From the NCBI GenBank assembly GCA_001770935.1, contig MESI01000090.1:21060-85059 (forward strand): a DNA stretch of 64,000 nucleotides, given 5' to 3'. The position numbers and the translations under genes are program-made. The first letter of the stretch is position 1. Each line of letters opens with the position of its first letter. The notes below the pieces were generated by a model. That model was not told the DNA's origin. It saw only the letters and a program-made list of their open reading frames with translations, and ran no database searches. Below, piece by piece: positions 1 through 8,763 of the stretch. Source of the DNA: Burkholderiales bacterium RIFCSPLOWO2_12_FULL_61_40 (GTDB taxonomy: Bacteria > Pseudomonadota > Gammaproteobacteria > Burkholderiales > Burkholderiaceae_C).

Positions 1-69
1 GATGCCATGCTGGCCCGGCGCGCAGGCGCCACGCCAGGCGCTGTGCGCCCTTTGCGCTCGGCGGCCTGA
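1..69 (+). CDS. C-terminal tail of an ABC transporter ATP-binding protein (partial)
   Basis: An open frame entering from the left edge runs for 22 codons and stops with TGA at 67-69, nine bases before the next gene's ATG. The tail is rich in Ala and Arg and has no motif of its own. It is called as the ATPase of a metal ABC transporter only because a permease and a binding protein of that transporter class follow directly on the same strand. The diagnostic Walker motifs would lie outside the window. Confidence 0.45.
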   Translation, partial: DAMLARRAGATPGAVRPLRSAA

Positions 70-78
70 GGAGCACCT

Positions 79-975
79 ATGGAGACCCTGCTTTTTGCTG
101 CGTGGGACCTGCTGGTCGGCCCGTTTGCCGAATTCGCCTTCATGCGCCGCGCGCTGGTGGCCACGCTGGCGCTCTCGCTCAGCGCCGCGCCGCTGGGGGT
201 GTTTCTGACCTTGCGGCGCATGAGCCTCATGGGGGACGCGCTGAGCCACGCGGTGCTGCCGGGGGTAGCGGTAGGCTACATGGTGGCGGGCTTGTCGCTG
301 TCGGCCATGGCGCTGGGCGGTGTGCTGGCGGGCATGCTGGTGGTAGGCCTGGCGGGCATGGTGAGCAAGTTCACCGCCCTCAAGGAAGACGCCAGCCTGG
401 CAGCCCTCTACCTGGTGGCGCTGGCCCTGGGTGTGACCCTGATTTCCCGGCATGGCACGCAACTGGATTTGCTGCACATTCTGTTTGGCAGCGCGCTGGG
501 CGTGGACCACGCCGGGCTGCTGCTGGTGGCTGGCGTGGCCACGGTGAGTGTGCTGGCCCTGGCCCTGATGTACCGCGGCTTGGTGCTGGAAAGCTTCGAC
601 CCCACTTTTCTGAGCGCCAGCAGCCTGCTGGGTTGGCGCGGCGGATGGGTCTGGCAGCAGGCTTTTCTGATGCTGGTGGTGGTGAACCTGGTGGCGGGTT
701 TCCAAACCCTGGGCACCCTGATGGCCGTGGGCCTGATGATGCTGCCCGCCGTGTCGGCCCGGCTGTGGCACGACACGCTGCCCGCGCAGCTGCTCAACGC
801 CAGCGCGCAGGCCATGCTGGCCGGCGTGACCGGACTGCTGCTGTCCTACCACCTGGACACGCCCTCGGGCCCCACCATCATCGGCTGCGCGGGGGCGCTG
901 TACTTCGGCTCGCTGCTGCTGGCGCCCGGGGGCTGCCTGCCCCGCTGGTGGAGCGCCCCGCACCGGGTGGCTTAA
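79..975 (+). CDS. Metal (Zn/Mn-type) ABC transporter permease
   Basis: This 298-residue, highly hydrophobic protein belongs to the ABC-3 permease family (ZnuB/MntB-like), which forms the inner-membrane channel for zinc or manganese uptake. About eight membrane segments can be seen. The stretch 'MSLMGDALSHAVLPGVA' near residues 48-64 is the conserved family signature, and 'GTLMAVGLMMLPA' near residue 213 is typical of the second half. A GGAG Shine-Dalgarno motif precedes ATG 79. It lies between the presumed ATPase tail and the binding protein, so the three probably form one operon. The metal cannot be decided from sequence alone. Confidence 0.9.
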   Translation: METLLFAAWDLLVGPFAEFAFMRRALVATLALSLSAAPLGVFLTLRRMSLMGDALSHAVLPGVAVGYMVAGLSLSAMALGGVLAGMLVVGLAGMVSKFTALKEDASLAALYLVALALGVTLISRHGTQLDLLHILFGSALGVDHAGLLLVAGVATVSVLALALMYRGLVLESFDPTFLSASSLLGWRGGWVWQQAFLMLVVVNLVAGFQTLGTLMAVGLMMLPAVSARLWHDTLPAQLLNASAQAMLAGVTGLLLSYHLDTPSGPTIIGCAGALYFGSLLLAPGGCLPRWWSAPHRVA

Positions 976-1042
976 CCCCCGTCCCGCGCCCCATTTTTTT
1001 CCGCTTCCGCTTTTTTCTTAACCCCCCTTTCAGAGACCCAAC

Positions 1043-1960
1043 ATGAACCTTACCCGTCGTCTTTTGTGCGCCAGCAGCTTGGCCATGGCATTTTTCACCC
1101 ACACCGGCGCCACTGCGGCCAACCAAATTCCCGTCACCGCCAGTTTCAGCATCCTGGGCGACCTGGTGCGCGTGGTGGGTGGCACACGGGTGGCCGTCAC
1201 CACCCTGGTCGGCCCGGACAAAGACGCCCACACCTTTGAACCCAAAGCAGCCGACGCCAAGGCCCTGCTGGCCACCCGGCTGCTGGTCACCAATGGCCTG
1301 GGCTTTGAGCCCTGGGCGCAGAAGCTGGCCCGGTCGGCAGGTTACAAAGGCGAAACCGTGGTGACCTCCAAGGGCGTGCCCGCGCGGCACATGGCGCCCG
1401 AAAAGGGCCATGGGGGCCATGCCCACGAGGAAGCCGATCCCCACGCCTGGCAAAACCCCCACAACGTGGTGATCTATGTGCGCAACATCGCAGCTAGCTT
1501 GTCCAAGGTGGACCCCAGCGGCGCCAGCACCTACCAGGCCAACGCCGAGGCCTACGTGAAGGAACTGCTGGCCCTGGATGCCTGGGCCCAAGCGCAGTTT
1601 TCCGCCATTCCCGCCGCCCAACGCAAAGTCGTCACCTCGCACGATGCGTTTGGCTATTTCGCAGCCCGCTACCAGATCACCTTCCTTGCCCCGCAAGGCG
1701 TGAGCACCGACGCCGAGCCCAGCGCCAAGGCCGTGGCCCAGCTTATCCGCCAGCTCAAGCGCGAAAAAATCCGCGCCGTGTTTGTGGAAAACATGGGCAA
1801 CCCCAAGCTGATCGCGCAGCTCAGCCAGGACGCGGGCGCCAGCGTGGGCGCCAGCCTGTACTCCGATGCCCTGTCTGGCGCCGACCAGCCCGGCGCGACC
1901 TACCTGCACATGGTGCGCCACAACGTGACGCACCTGGCGGCGGGCATGAAACTGAATTGA
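1043..1960 (+). CDS. Metal ABC transporter substrate-binding protein (ZnuA-like)
   Basis: This is a periplasmic cluster A-I metal-binding protein of 305 residues. An N-terminal signal peptide covers about residues 1-25, with cleavage near 'GATAA'. Likely metal ligands are visible: His in 'DKDAHTFEP', His in 'ADPHAWQNP', and a third His in 'TSHDAFGYF'. A His-rich loop (HGGHAHEEADPH) around residues 125-136 is typical of zinc binders. The gene follows the permease after 67 bases and ends the operon. A zinc role is favoured by the His-rich loop, but manganese is possible. Confidence 0.9.
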   Translation: MNLTRRLLCASSLAMAFFTHTGATAANQIPVTASFSILGDLVRVVGGTRVAVTTLVGPDKDAHTFEPKAADAKALLATRLLVTNGLGFEPWAQKLARSAGYKGETVVTSKGVPARHMAPEKGHGGHAHEEADPHAWQNPHNVVIYVRNIAASLSKVDPSGASTYQANAEAYVKELLALDAWAQAQFSAIPAAQRKVVTSHDAFGYFAARYQITFLAPQGVSTDAEPSAKAVAQLIRQLKREKIRAVFVENMGNPKLIAQLSQDAGASVGASLYSDALSGADQPGATYLHMVRHNVTHLAAGMKLN

Positions 1961-2047
1961 CTCCCTATTCCAGTCATAAGGCGCAGAGTTGGGCGCCAAA
2001 GCGGGGGAATTACCCGCAATTCAGCGCAGGCAAGCACGCCGCCAGCC

Positions 2048-2053
2048 TATAAT
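2048..2053 (+). promoter_or_regulatory. Consensus -10 box upstream of the AarF-like gene
   Basis: A perfect TATAAT lies 128 bases before the preferred start of the AarF-like kinase gene. No convincing -35 hexamer sits 16-18 bases upstream. If it is used, transcription would start near 2060, leaving a leader of about 115 bases. Confidence 0.35.
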
Positions 2054-2175
2054 CCGCGACGCGCTTGCCCGCCCAGGGCAATCCGAAAAAATCCGATTCT
2101 TCCTATCGACGGCACCCCAAGGCACGACAGAAGTTGAGCATCCGCTCCCCGCGCAGCACACACCACTGGCTCACC

Positions 2176-4395
2176 GTGCCTCAGACCATCCCCCCACGCA
2201 AACGCAAAGCGCCCCCGCAGGCGGACCGGCCTGTAAAAAGAACACGCACGCGTGCACGGCAAACCCCAGCGGCGCAGGCGCCTTCGCCGCAAGCTGAACC
2301 CGGCAAAGGACCGTCTTCGCCCCCCACCACCCTGGGAGCAGTCCGCGCCGGGGGCATGCGCTTGCTACAGGGTGCCAAGGACCTGGCCAAACAAACCGCC
2401 CAGCTGCCGGGCTCCACCGCCCGGGTGGCCGCTGCGTTTGTTCCCCTGACACGCCTGCTGGGCGGGGAAACCCATATCACGGACGCCCAGTTCAGCCGGG
2501 AAATCGACCGCATTTTTGCGGCCCTGTACGCGCACCCGCTGACCGAGCAGACCCGCCGGATCACCACCTACCTGCGTTCGCGCAATGTGCTGCCCAACGA
2601 GGGCACCACCGAGAGCCTGATTCGTTATGTGGTGAATGAGTCGGTGTCGCGCTCCCCCATTCCGGTGCCGCAGCAGATCATCGATGAGTTCTGGACCTTT
2701 TTCCACGAACTGATGTCCGACCCCGAGCTGCGCGGGCTGGCCGACCTGGGGCTGGACATCACCCGCCTGATTCTCAAGACCTACGAGCCCCTGCTGGTGG
2801 AGGTCATCAACGAGCTGAAGGACATTTTTTACACCAACCAGAACCGCATGGACGCTTTGCTGCGCCGGGTTCAGGTGGTGCGCAGCGACCTGCAGATCAT
2901 CCGCCGCCAGATCAAGGCGCTGCGCTATATCCGGCCGTTTTTTCAGGCCGACCCCAAGGACTACCGCGCCCAGGCCCAGATCGTGGCGCAAATGGTGCGC
3001 GAATTCGGCCCTTTTTTCATCAAGATGGCCCAGGTGGCGGCGGCCACGGCCGACTTTTTGCCGGAAGAAATTGCCCGTGAGCTGGCGGTTTTCCAGGAAG
3101 ATGTGCCGCCCATGTCGGCGCAGGAAGCGCGCAATGCGCTGCTGGACAGCTTTGGCCGCCCGCCCGAGGAAATTTACTTCGGTTTTGATGCAGAACATCC
3201 CATCAAATCGGGCTCCATTGGCTCGGTCTATCTGGCCAAGAAGCCGGTGATGATCAACGACGTGGAGCATCTGGTGCCGGTGATCATCAAGATCGGGCGG
3301 CACAACCTGGACCGCGAATTCCTGATGGGCAAGACCTCCATCGGTTTGATGCTGGTGTCCAGCCAGTACTGGGCGCCCCACAGCAAACTCACGCCTTTTT
3401 TGAAGGCCATGACGGAACAGATTGACGGTTTCATCGAAGGTTTTCGTGGCGAACTGCAGTTTGAGCGCGAGGCCCAGGTTCAGGCCAATTTTTCGAGGCG
3501 TGCCCACAACAGCCAGATATGGCGCGTGCCCGAGGTCTACAAGGCCACCGAACGCGTGATCGAAATGGAATACGTGGAAGGCGCGGTGAACATCTCCCGC
3601 GCGGTGCAGCACTTCAAGCCCCGCGACCCCATCGCCTACCGGCGCGATCTGGCCAAGAAATTCCTGTTCACCATCCTGAGCCAGATTTTTGTCTTCCAGG
3701 AGGTCCATGGTGACCTGCACCCCGGCAATGTGATGGTCGACAAGGACGGCCGCCTGCACCTGATCGACTGGGGTAACACCATCCAGCTGGCAGGCAAGAT
3801 GCTGCCCGTGCTCAATTACCTGAAAGGGGCGCTGGTGGCCAACCCCGACATGCTGACCGACTCCCTGATCGCCATCTGCACCGACCCCGAGGCCGCCACT
3901 GCCCGCCGCGCCGAGGTGCGCGAGGCCTTGGTACGCACACTGGACAAAAAGAACATCCGGCCCCTGTCGTATGACTTTGCCTGGATGTTGTACCAGGAGG
4001 GCCCTGATGGCTGGCTCAGGCGCGCCAACACACTGATGCACCTGATGTCCAACACGCAGCAACTGGGCCTGGTGGTGCGCGGAGAGTACCTGCACCTGTC
4101 GCGCTCGTTTGTGGCCATGGTCGCCACCCTGGGCAACCTGTACGACGGAGTCCCCCGCTACCGGGCGCTGGCCGATATCCTGATCACCATCAACAGTTTT
4201 CCGGCACGCTTGTTACAAGACTTTTTGCGCAGCAAGAAAACGGAGATTCGCCACATGGCAGGCGCACTGGCACGCCGGGCGGTGTTCGCCGCCCCCAGGG
4301 CCAGCAAACCAGCCCCACCGCCAGCAGCCAAAACACCCGCAACACCCGCCCGCCGCACGCCAACCAAGCGCCGTGCCACAGTGCAAAAAACCTGA
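2176..4395 (+). CDS. Atypical AarF/ABC1 (UbiB-family) kinase-like protein
   Basis: The protein is about 740 residues from GTG 2176; the start is uncertain (TTG 2065 or ATG 2356 are alternatives, none with a clear ribosome site). UbiB-family hallmarks are present in variant form: 'FIKMAQ' where UbiB proteins have KxGQ, 'QEDVPP' (the ExD motif), 'SGSIGSVYLAK' for the Ala-rich nucleotide loop, 'HGDLHPGN' for the catalytic loop, and 'IDWGN' for the DFG-like metal motif. It is much longer than UbiB (about 546 residues), with a basic N-terminus and an Ala/Pro/Lys-rich tail. UbiB members support ubiquinone synthesis or lipid homeostasis. Because of the variant motifs I do not call it ubiB. It converges on the STAS-like gene with one base between them. 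Confidence 0.75.
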   Translation: MPQTIPPRKRKAPPQADRPVKRTRTRARQTPAAQAPSPQAEPGKGPSSPPTTLGAVRAGGMRLLQGAKDLAKQTAQLPGSTARVAAAFVPLTRLLGGETHITDAQFSREIDRIFAALYAHPLTEQTRRITTYLRSRNVLPNEGTTESLIRYVVNESVSRSPIPVPQQIIDEFWTFFHELMSDPELRGLADLGLDITRLILKTYEPLLVEVINELKDIFYTNQNRMDALLRRVQVVRSDLQIIRRQIKALRYIRPFFQADPKDYRAQAQIVAQMVREFGPFFIKMAQVAAATADFLPEEIARELAVFQEDVPPMSAQEARNALLDSFGRPPEEIYFGFDAEHPIKSGSIGSVYLAKKPVMINDVEHLVPVIIKIGRHNLDREFLMGKTSIGLMLVSSQYWAPHSKLTPFLKAMTEQIDGFIEGFRGELQFEREAQVQANFSRRAHNSQIWRVPEVYKATERVIEMEYVEGAVNISRAVQHFKPRDPIAYRRDLAKKFLFTILSQIFVFQEVHGDLHPGNVMVDKDGRLHLIDWGNTIQLAGKMLPVLNYLKGALVANPDMLTDSLIAICTDPEAATARRAEVREALVRTLDKKNIRPLSYDFAWMLYQEGPDGWLRRANTLMHLMSNTQQLGLVVRGEYLHLSRSFVAMVATLGNLYDGVPRYRALADILITINSFPARLLQDFLRSKKTEIRHMAGALARRAVFAAPRASKPAPPPAAKTPATPARRTPTKRRATVQKT

Positions 4396-4396
4396 T

Positions 4397-6127
4397 TTAT
4401 TTGGAACGCAAGACGATGCGGGCATGGTCGTTGATGCCCATCACGCTGAAAAACGCCGCCACCAGACGTGGCACGTCAAAGAACTGGATCTGATACCCCT
4501 GCGATTCCCGCTCGGCCACCCAGTTAAGAATGCTTCCTGCGGCTGAAAAATCGACACGGATCAGTTGGGCACACGAAATCACCAGGGCATCGCGCTCCTT
4601 CAAGCCACGCTGAAGCTTGTTCAGCGCCTCCACGGCGTCACCCAGCACCTGCCCGGTCAGTTCAACCACCGCATCCAGGGGCTCGGCATCCATTTCCTCC
4701 AAAAGCGTATCGACCCGGGGCGCGGCGGAGTTAAGCCGTTCGCACACACAGTCACACCGTGCATCGGCCCAGGCGGGCGGAGAGACCTCGTAGAGCAGAC
4801 AGAAATCCATCGCCACCGCCTCAAACGCATCCTGCAATTTCAAAATCCGCAAGGCGTCGAGCCGAACGCGCCACCAAATAGGGTCCACGCGCTTGTCGGC
4901 GGCGGGTGTTGCCATTTTTAATGTTTTTTCGAGGGATTCTTCCCCGGAAAAATACAATTGAACGGATTGCACACACCACTGGCCCAACAGAGCTTCCAAC
5001 TCCTTGACGGCCTCAGGGCGGATCAGCTTAAGGGCATGCCAATGCAAATGTTGGGGCGCCTTGTTGTTCAACTGCGCAGCACGCAGGGCCTGTATGGCAG
5101 CCAGGTCCAGCTCTGCAGGACACTCCCATACGTGCGCTCCGTCCTGCCCCGACAAGGTGGCCGTGTCCGAAGCTGCCGCCACCGTTTTGTTGGCAAGCAG
5201 ATCGGGGGTGGAAAACCACTCGGGCGGGGAACGCCCAAAACGCTGGGCATAGTCCATGGCCACCACGTCAAAACTGGCCTGCTGGCCGGTGGCGCGGTAC
5301 AAATCAAACAGGGCTGCGGCGCAGCCGACGGCAGAATCGGATTGCTCCGTATCCGCCTGCAGCATGGCCAGCAGAACCCCCTCGGCCCCCTCCTCATCTC
5401 CATCGGCAAATCGGATGGCCGCCTCCTGCAAGCCCGGGTCCCCCAGCCCTTGTCCCAATTCGACCGACATCAGCTTGGAATTGGAAAATCCACTAATGCC
5501 CGCCTCAAAACTGCTGTGCCGTGAATTCCGGAATGCCGTGACTTGCGGGGGGGGCTGCTGTGCAGGCGCATGTGCGGGTTCCAGATCGGCCGGTGCCAGC
5601 AAGTCCATTTGGGTGGATTCGAGCTCCGTACCGTGCAATGGATCGCCTGCGGGTGGAGTTACAGGCACATGAATCGGAACATGGGCCGTGGAGCGCACCT
5701 GCTCTGTCAATCTGGGCGTGGCGGGCACCGGTGCGGCCGAAGCCCCCCGCCGGGCGGCGGAATCACTTTGCTTGAGGTCAAACCAGTGCCGGGACAGCTG
5801 GGCTTCAATGGCATCAATTTTCTTGACCGTCAGGGCCCGCTCTTCCGGGTTGAACCCCACGCTATTTTGGAACTCCACCCTTTGACCGGCCACATAGCGT
5901 CCCGTCAACGGGCCATCGTTGCGCAATTTCCGCAAATGGTTGAATTCCCGTCGCCGGATGGCATCGTCCTGGCGCTTGCGTTCGATTCTCTGTTTCAGCG
6001 CCGACTTGTTGAATTCACTCTCCCGCCCCATGGCCGACACCTCGGATTCGAGTGTGTCCTGTGCTGGCTTGCGAATCAACTTGACCATTCTGGCCAGCAA
6101 TCCGTTGTTGTTGTCTTTTGTCACCAT
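4397..6127 (-). CDS. STAS-like domain protein with a duplicated C-terminal module
   Basis: The protein has 576 residues and is cytoplasmic, with no signal peptide or membrane segment. The first 120 residues are charged and helical, residues 125-205 are Pro/Ala-rich and probably disordered, and residues 230-280 look like a short helical repeat. Two related modules follow. Residues 285-400 begin 'FDVVAMDYAQRFGRSPPEW' and residues 434-575 begin 'FEAVAMDFCLLYEVSPPAW'; each is followed by an alpha/beta stretch resembling a STAS (anti-sigma antagonist) domain, clearest at 485-570 ('DALVISCAQLIRVDFSAAGS'). The usual phosphorylatable Ser of STAS antagonists is not obvious. It lies 68 bases downstream of msrA on the same strand. 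The function is unknown. Confidence 0.65.
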   Translation of the reverse strand: MVTKDNNNGLLARMVKLIRKPAQDTLESEVSAMGRESEFNKSALKQRIERKRQDDAIRRREFNHLRKLRNDGPLTGRYVAGQRVEFQNSVGFNPEERALTVKKIDAIEAQLSRHWFDLKQSDSAARRGASAAPVPATPRLTEQVRSTAHVPIHVPVTPPAGDPLHGTELESTQMDLLAPADLEPAHAPAQQPPPQVTAFRNSRHSSFEAGISGFSNSKLMSVELGQGLGDPGLQEAAIRFADGDEEGAEGVLLAMLQADTEQSDSAVGCAAALFDLYRATGQQASFDVVAMDYAQRFGRSPPEWFSTPDLLANKTVAAASDTATLSGQDGAHVWECPAELDLAAIQALRAAQLNNKAPQHLHWHALKLIRPEAVKELEALLGQWCVQSVQLYFSGEESLEKTLKMATPAADKRVDPIWWRVRLDALRILKLQDAFEAVAMDFCLLYEVSPPAWADARCDCVCERLNSAAPRVDTLLEEMDAEPLDAVVELTGQVLGDAVEALNKLQRGLKERDALVISCAQLIRVDFSAAGSILNWVAERESQGYQIQFFDVPRLVAAFFSVMGINDHARIVLRSK

Positions 6128-6195
6128 GGTTTAGTCTACCGTGCGCAATCCAGTTTGGGGTTCCAATCACCGAAGGTGTAACACTCTGTAACCAT

Positions 6196-6738
6196 TCAGG
6201 TCTTTTGAAGGCGGGCGAAGGTCTTGCGAAACTTGGCCACTTTGGGCGCCGCCACCGCCACGCAGTAGCCCTGACCGGGATGGTTCTCAAAATAGTCCTG
6301 GTGGTAATCCTCGGCAGGCCAGTAATTGTTCAGCGGAAGAACCTCGGTCACGATAGGGCGGCTGTAGACACCGCTTTGGCCCATTTCGTGCACCAGGTTC
6401 TGGGCCACGGTTTCTTGCTCTGGCGACGAATAATAGATGCCGCTGCGGTACTGGGTGCCCCGGTCATTGCCTTGCTGGTTCAAGGTCGTGGGGTCGTGGA
6501 TGACAAAGAAAATTTCCAGAATTTCCCGCAGTGTGATTTGCGCCGGGTCAAACACCAGCTTGACCACCTCGTTGTGGCCGGTTGAGCCGGTACACACCTG
6601 CTCGTAGCTGGGCTGCCGCACAGAGCCGTTGCAATAGCCGGACTCCACGTCCAGCACACCACGCACCTGCACGTACACGGCCTCAGTGCACCAAAAACAA
6701 CCGCCCCCAAGGACAATGGTCTGATTCGAACTCTGCAT
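6196..6738 (-). CDS. msrA: Peptide methionine sulfoxide reductase MsrA
   Basis: This 180-residue enzyme reduces the S-epimer of methionine sulfoxide in proteins, using thioredoxin. The catalytic motif 'GGCFWCTEA' is at residues 12-20, with the nucleophile Cys14. Family blocks 'VESGYCNG' and 'IYYSSPEQE' are present. A good Shine-Dalgarno (AAGGAG, seven bases before ATG) fixes the start. The domain is cytosolic and stands alone, with no MsrB fusion and no signal peptide. It is transcribed toward the STAS-like gene and away from the tetR-efflux operon. Confidence 0.97.
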   Translation of the reverse strand: MQSSNQTIVLGGGCFWCTEAVYVQVRGVLDVESGYCNGSVRQPSYEQVCTGSTGHNEVVKLVFDPAQITLREILEIFFVIHDPTTLNQQGNDRGTQYRSGIYYSSPEQETVAQNLVHEMGQSGVYSRPIVTEVLPLNNYWPAEDYHQDYFENHPGQGYCVAVAAPKVAKFRKTFARLQKT

Positions 6739-6875
6739 CGGCGGTCTCCTTCACAGTGGACGTCTTTGGGCAAAAGCGCGGGGCGATCTGCACCTTTCGG
6801 GAAAAAGCAGTGTACCGCCCTTGCAGGCTTGATGGTGATGGCTGCACAGGGCGGCAATCGGCCGGTCAATCTGTA

Positions 6876-6904
6876 TTGACGGCACGGGGGCATGCGGTTA
6901 GACT
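6876..6904 (+). promoter_or_regulatory. Sigma-70-type promoter of the tetR-efflux operon
   Basis: TTGACG (6876-6881) and TAGACT (6899-6904) are separated by exactly 17 bases. The predicted start site falls a few bases before the TetR ATG at 6929. The elements match sigma-70 consensus at 5/6 and 4/6 positions. Confidence 0.6.
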
Positions 6905-6923
6905 AATAACCAACGAGTCATTA
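6901..6923 (+). promoter_or_regulatory. Candidate TetR operator over the -10 region
   Basis: GACT (6901-6904) and AGTC (6916-6919) form an inverted repeat separated by 11 bases, overlapping the -10 box and the expected transcription start. Placement between promoter and repressor start codon fits autoregulation by the TetR protein encoded just downstream. The symmetry is short, so this is a candidate only. Confidence 0.35.
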
Positions 6924-6928
6924 ACTTC

Positions 6929-7630
6929 ATGCCCTCACCCATCTGTCTTTTTGAAATAGCAGCCACGGTACGCGCCAAACGCGAACGCCGCAAGGACGCC
7001 CGCCCCGCCGAACTGGTGGCCGCAGCGTTGGAGTTGTTCGTGGAGAAAGGCTTTGCCGCTACCCGCGCGGAAGAAGTGGCCAAACGTGCCGGCGTCTCCA
7101 AGGGCACGCTGTTTCTCTATTTTGCCAGCAAGGAAGACCTGTTCAAGGCGGTGGTCCGGGAGAACATTTCGGGACGTTACCCGGAATGGAATGCACGGTT
7201 TGAGGCCTACCAGGGCAACACCGCCGATCTGGTGCGCCTGTTCATGCGCCAGTGGTGGGCCGATGTAGGCAACAGCTCCATTTCAGGCATCAGCAAATTG
7301 ATGATGAGCGAGGCCAGCAACTTCCCCGAATTGGCCGCGTTCTACCAGCAAGAGGTGATCGAACCCGGTTCGGCACTGATCCGGCGCATTTTGCAGCGTG
7401 GCGTCGACAGCGGGGAATTCGGCCCCATCGACATGAAATACGGCGTCTACACCATTCTGGCGCCCATGCTGTTCCTGGCCACCTGGAAACACTCTTTTGG
7501 CACCTGCTGTGATGCCAATAACCGGTTGGTGCCAGAAGAATACCTTTCGGTGCAAGTGGAAACCATTCTTCATGGTCTTTGCAGGCGCCCGCCCTCTCTC
7601 CCCCCAACCCAGGAAACGATCACATCATGA
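6929..7630 (+). CDS. TetR-family transcriptional repressor
   Basis: This 233-residue regulator has an N-terminal TetR helix-turn-helix around residues 28-75 ('AEEVAKRAGVSKGTLFLYF', then 'SKEDLF') and a divergent ligand-binding C-terminal half. It is the first gene of a run with an RND adaptor and pump; its TGA overlaps the adaptor ATG (ATGA), indicating translational coupling. The expected role is drug- or solvent-responsive repression of its own operon through the promoter region at 6876-6923. The ligand cannot be inferred. Confidence 0.92.
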   Translation: MPSPICLFEIAATVRAKRERRKDARPAELVAAALELFVEKGFAATRAEEVAKRAGVSKGTLFLYFASKEDLFKAVVRENISGRYPEWNARFEAYQGNTADLVRLFMRQWWADVGNSSISGISKLMMSEASNFPELAAFYQQEVIEPGSALIRRILQRGVDSGEFGPIDMKYGVYTILAPMLFLATWKHSFGTCCDANNRLVPEEYLSVQVETILHGLCRRPPSLPPTQETITS

Positions 7631-8760
7631 AACGCTGGCTGAAATGGACTGTTATTGTTTTGGCCGTAGCCCTGCTGGCTGGCGGTGCGCTGCGGGTTCT
7701 GTCTGCCCGCAAGGCCAAACAGGCGGCACTGGAAGCCCAACAGACCACACAAAAGGCCCAGGCCGTCGTCGAGCTGGCGGCATCGGACCTGGTGCAGGTC
7801 CAAACCGTGGACTTGTCGCAAGTGCTCGCCATTTCCGGCCCCCTGAAGGCGGTCAACTCCGCATTCATCAAAGCCCGGGTGGCAGGTGAAATGCAGGGAC
7901 TGACCGTGCGCGAGGGCGACTTCGTCAAAGCGGGTGAGGTGATTGCCCGTGTCGATGCCACCGAATTCCAGGCGCGGGTGCGCCAGGCCCAGCAGCAGGC
8001 CGAATCGGCCAAGGCCCAGGTCGCCATTGCCAAACGCAGCTTCGACAACAACCAATCTTTGGTGAACCAGGGCTTTATCTCCAAAACTGCGCTGGATTCT
8101 TCCATTGCCACCCTGTCTTCGGCTGAAGCCAATTACCGGGCGGCACAAGCCGGTGCTGATGTAGCGATCAAATCTCTGAACGACACCGTGTTGCGGGCCC
8201 CTATTTCGGGTTTGGTGGCGCAGCGTCTGGCGCAACCCGGTGAACGGGTGGCTGTCGATGCCCGTATCGTGGAAATTGTGGACCTGAGCCGCCTGGAACT
8301 GGAAGCCAGCCTGAGTGCGGCCGATTCACTGGGCGTCAAATTGGGGCAAACAGCCCTGCTGACCGTGGAAGGGGCAAGCAAGCCACTGTCGGCCAAGGTC
8401 GTGCGCATCAACCCCAGCGCCGTTGCGGGAAGCCGCGCCGTGCTGGCCTATTTGGCCATCGAATCCAATCCGGGCCTGCGCCAGGGGCTTTTTGCACAAG
8501 GCACCCTGGCAACGGGTTCCTTGCGCACGCTGGCCCTGCCTCTCAGCGCCGTGCGCACCGACAAACCCCTGCCTTATGTCCAGTGGATCAACCAGGAACG
8601 GGTCGAACAGCAGACCGTGGAATTGGGTGCGCGCGGAGAGTTCAATGGCCAAACCATGGTGGCGGTCAAAGGCATCGCGGAAGAGGCCACGGTCCTGAGC
8701 GGGGGCGTAGGCACCCTGCTGGCAGGCACGCCGGTCAAACGCACAGCGGGCGCAAAGTAA
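7627..8760 (+). CDS. RND efflux periplasmic adaptor (HlyD/AcrA-type membrane fusion protein)
   Basis: The protein is 377 residues from ATG 7627, chosen because it overlaps the tetR stop and follows an AGGAAA ribosome site. An N-terminal membrane anchor or signal (residues 5-25) is followed by a lipoyl-like segment ('VREGDFVKAGEVIARVDATE', near residues 96-115), a helical hairpin of about 65 residues rich in Gln/Ala, and beta-barrel and membrane-proximal regions. It bridges the inner-membrane pump encoded three bases downstream to an outer-membrane channel; the TolC-like protein at 13.0 kb is a plausible partner. No lipobox is seen. Confidence 0.94.
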   Translation: MKRWLKWTVIVLAVALLAGGALRVLSARKAKQAALEAQQTTQKAQAVVELAASDLVQVQTVDLSQVLAISGPLKAVNSAFIKARVAGEMQGLTVREGDFVKAGEVIARVDATEFQARVRQAQQQAESAKAQVAIAKRSFDNNQSLVNQGFISKTALDSSIATLSSAEANYRAAQAGADVAIKSLNDTVLRAPISGLVAQRLAQPGERVAVDARIVEIVDLSRLELEASLSAADSLGVKLGQTALLTVEGASKPLSAKVVRINPSAVAGSRAVLAYLAIESNPGLRQGLFAQGTLATGSLRTLALPLSAVRTDKPLPYVQWINQERVEQQTVELGARGEFNGQTMVAVKGIAEEATVLSGGVGTLLAGTPVKRTAGAK

Positions 8761-8763
8761 GCC

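Noticed and set aside
878..1999. 373-codon minus-strand frame opposite the metal-binding protein gene
   Set aside because: It is a shadow of a high-GC gene: composition rich in His, Gly, Val and Arg, no family pattern, and the opposite strand codes for a clear transporter protein.
1980..2005. Possible relation of GGGCGCCAAAGCG near 1990 to the same word at 53347 in the valS hairpin
   Set aside because: The shared stretch is only about 13 bases with no matching second arm near 1990, so it is probably chance in a GC-rich genome.
2365..4095. 576-codon minus-strand frame opposite the AarF-like gene
   Set aside because: His/Gln/Val/Leu-rich antisense translation with no domain; the + strand carries recognisable kinase motifs across the same bases.
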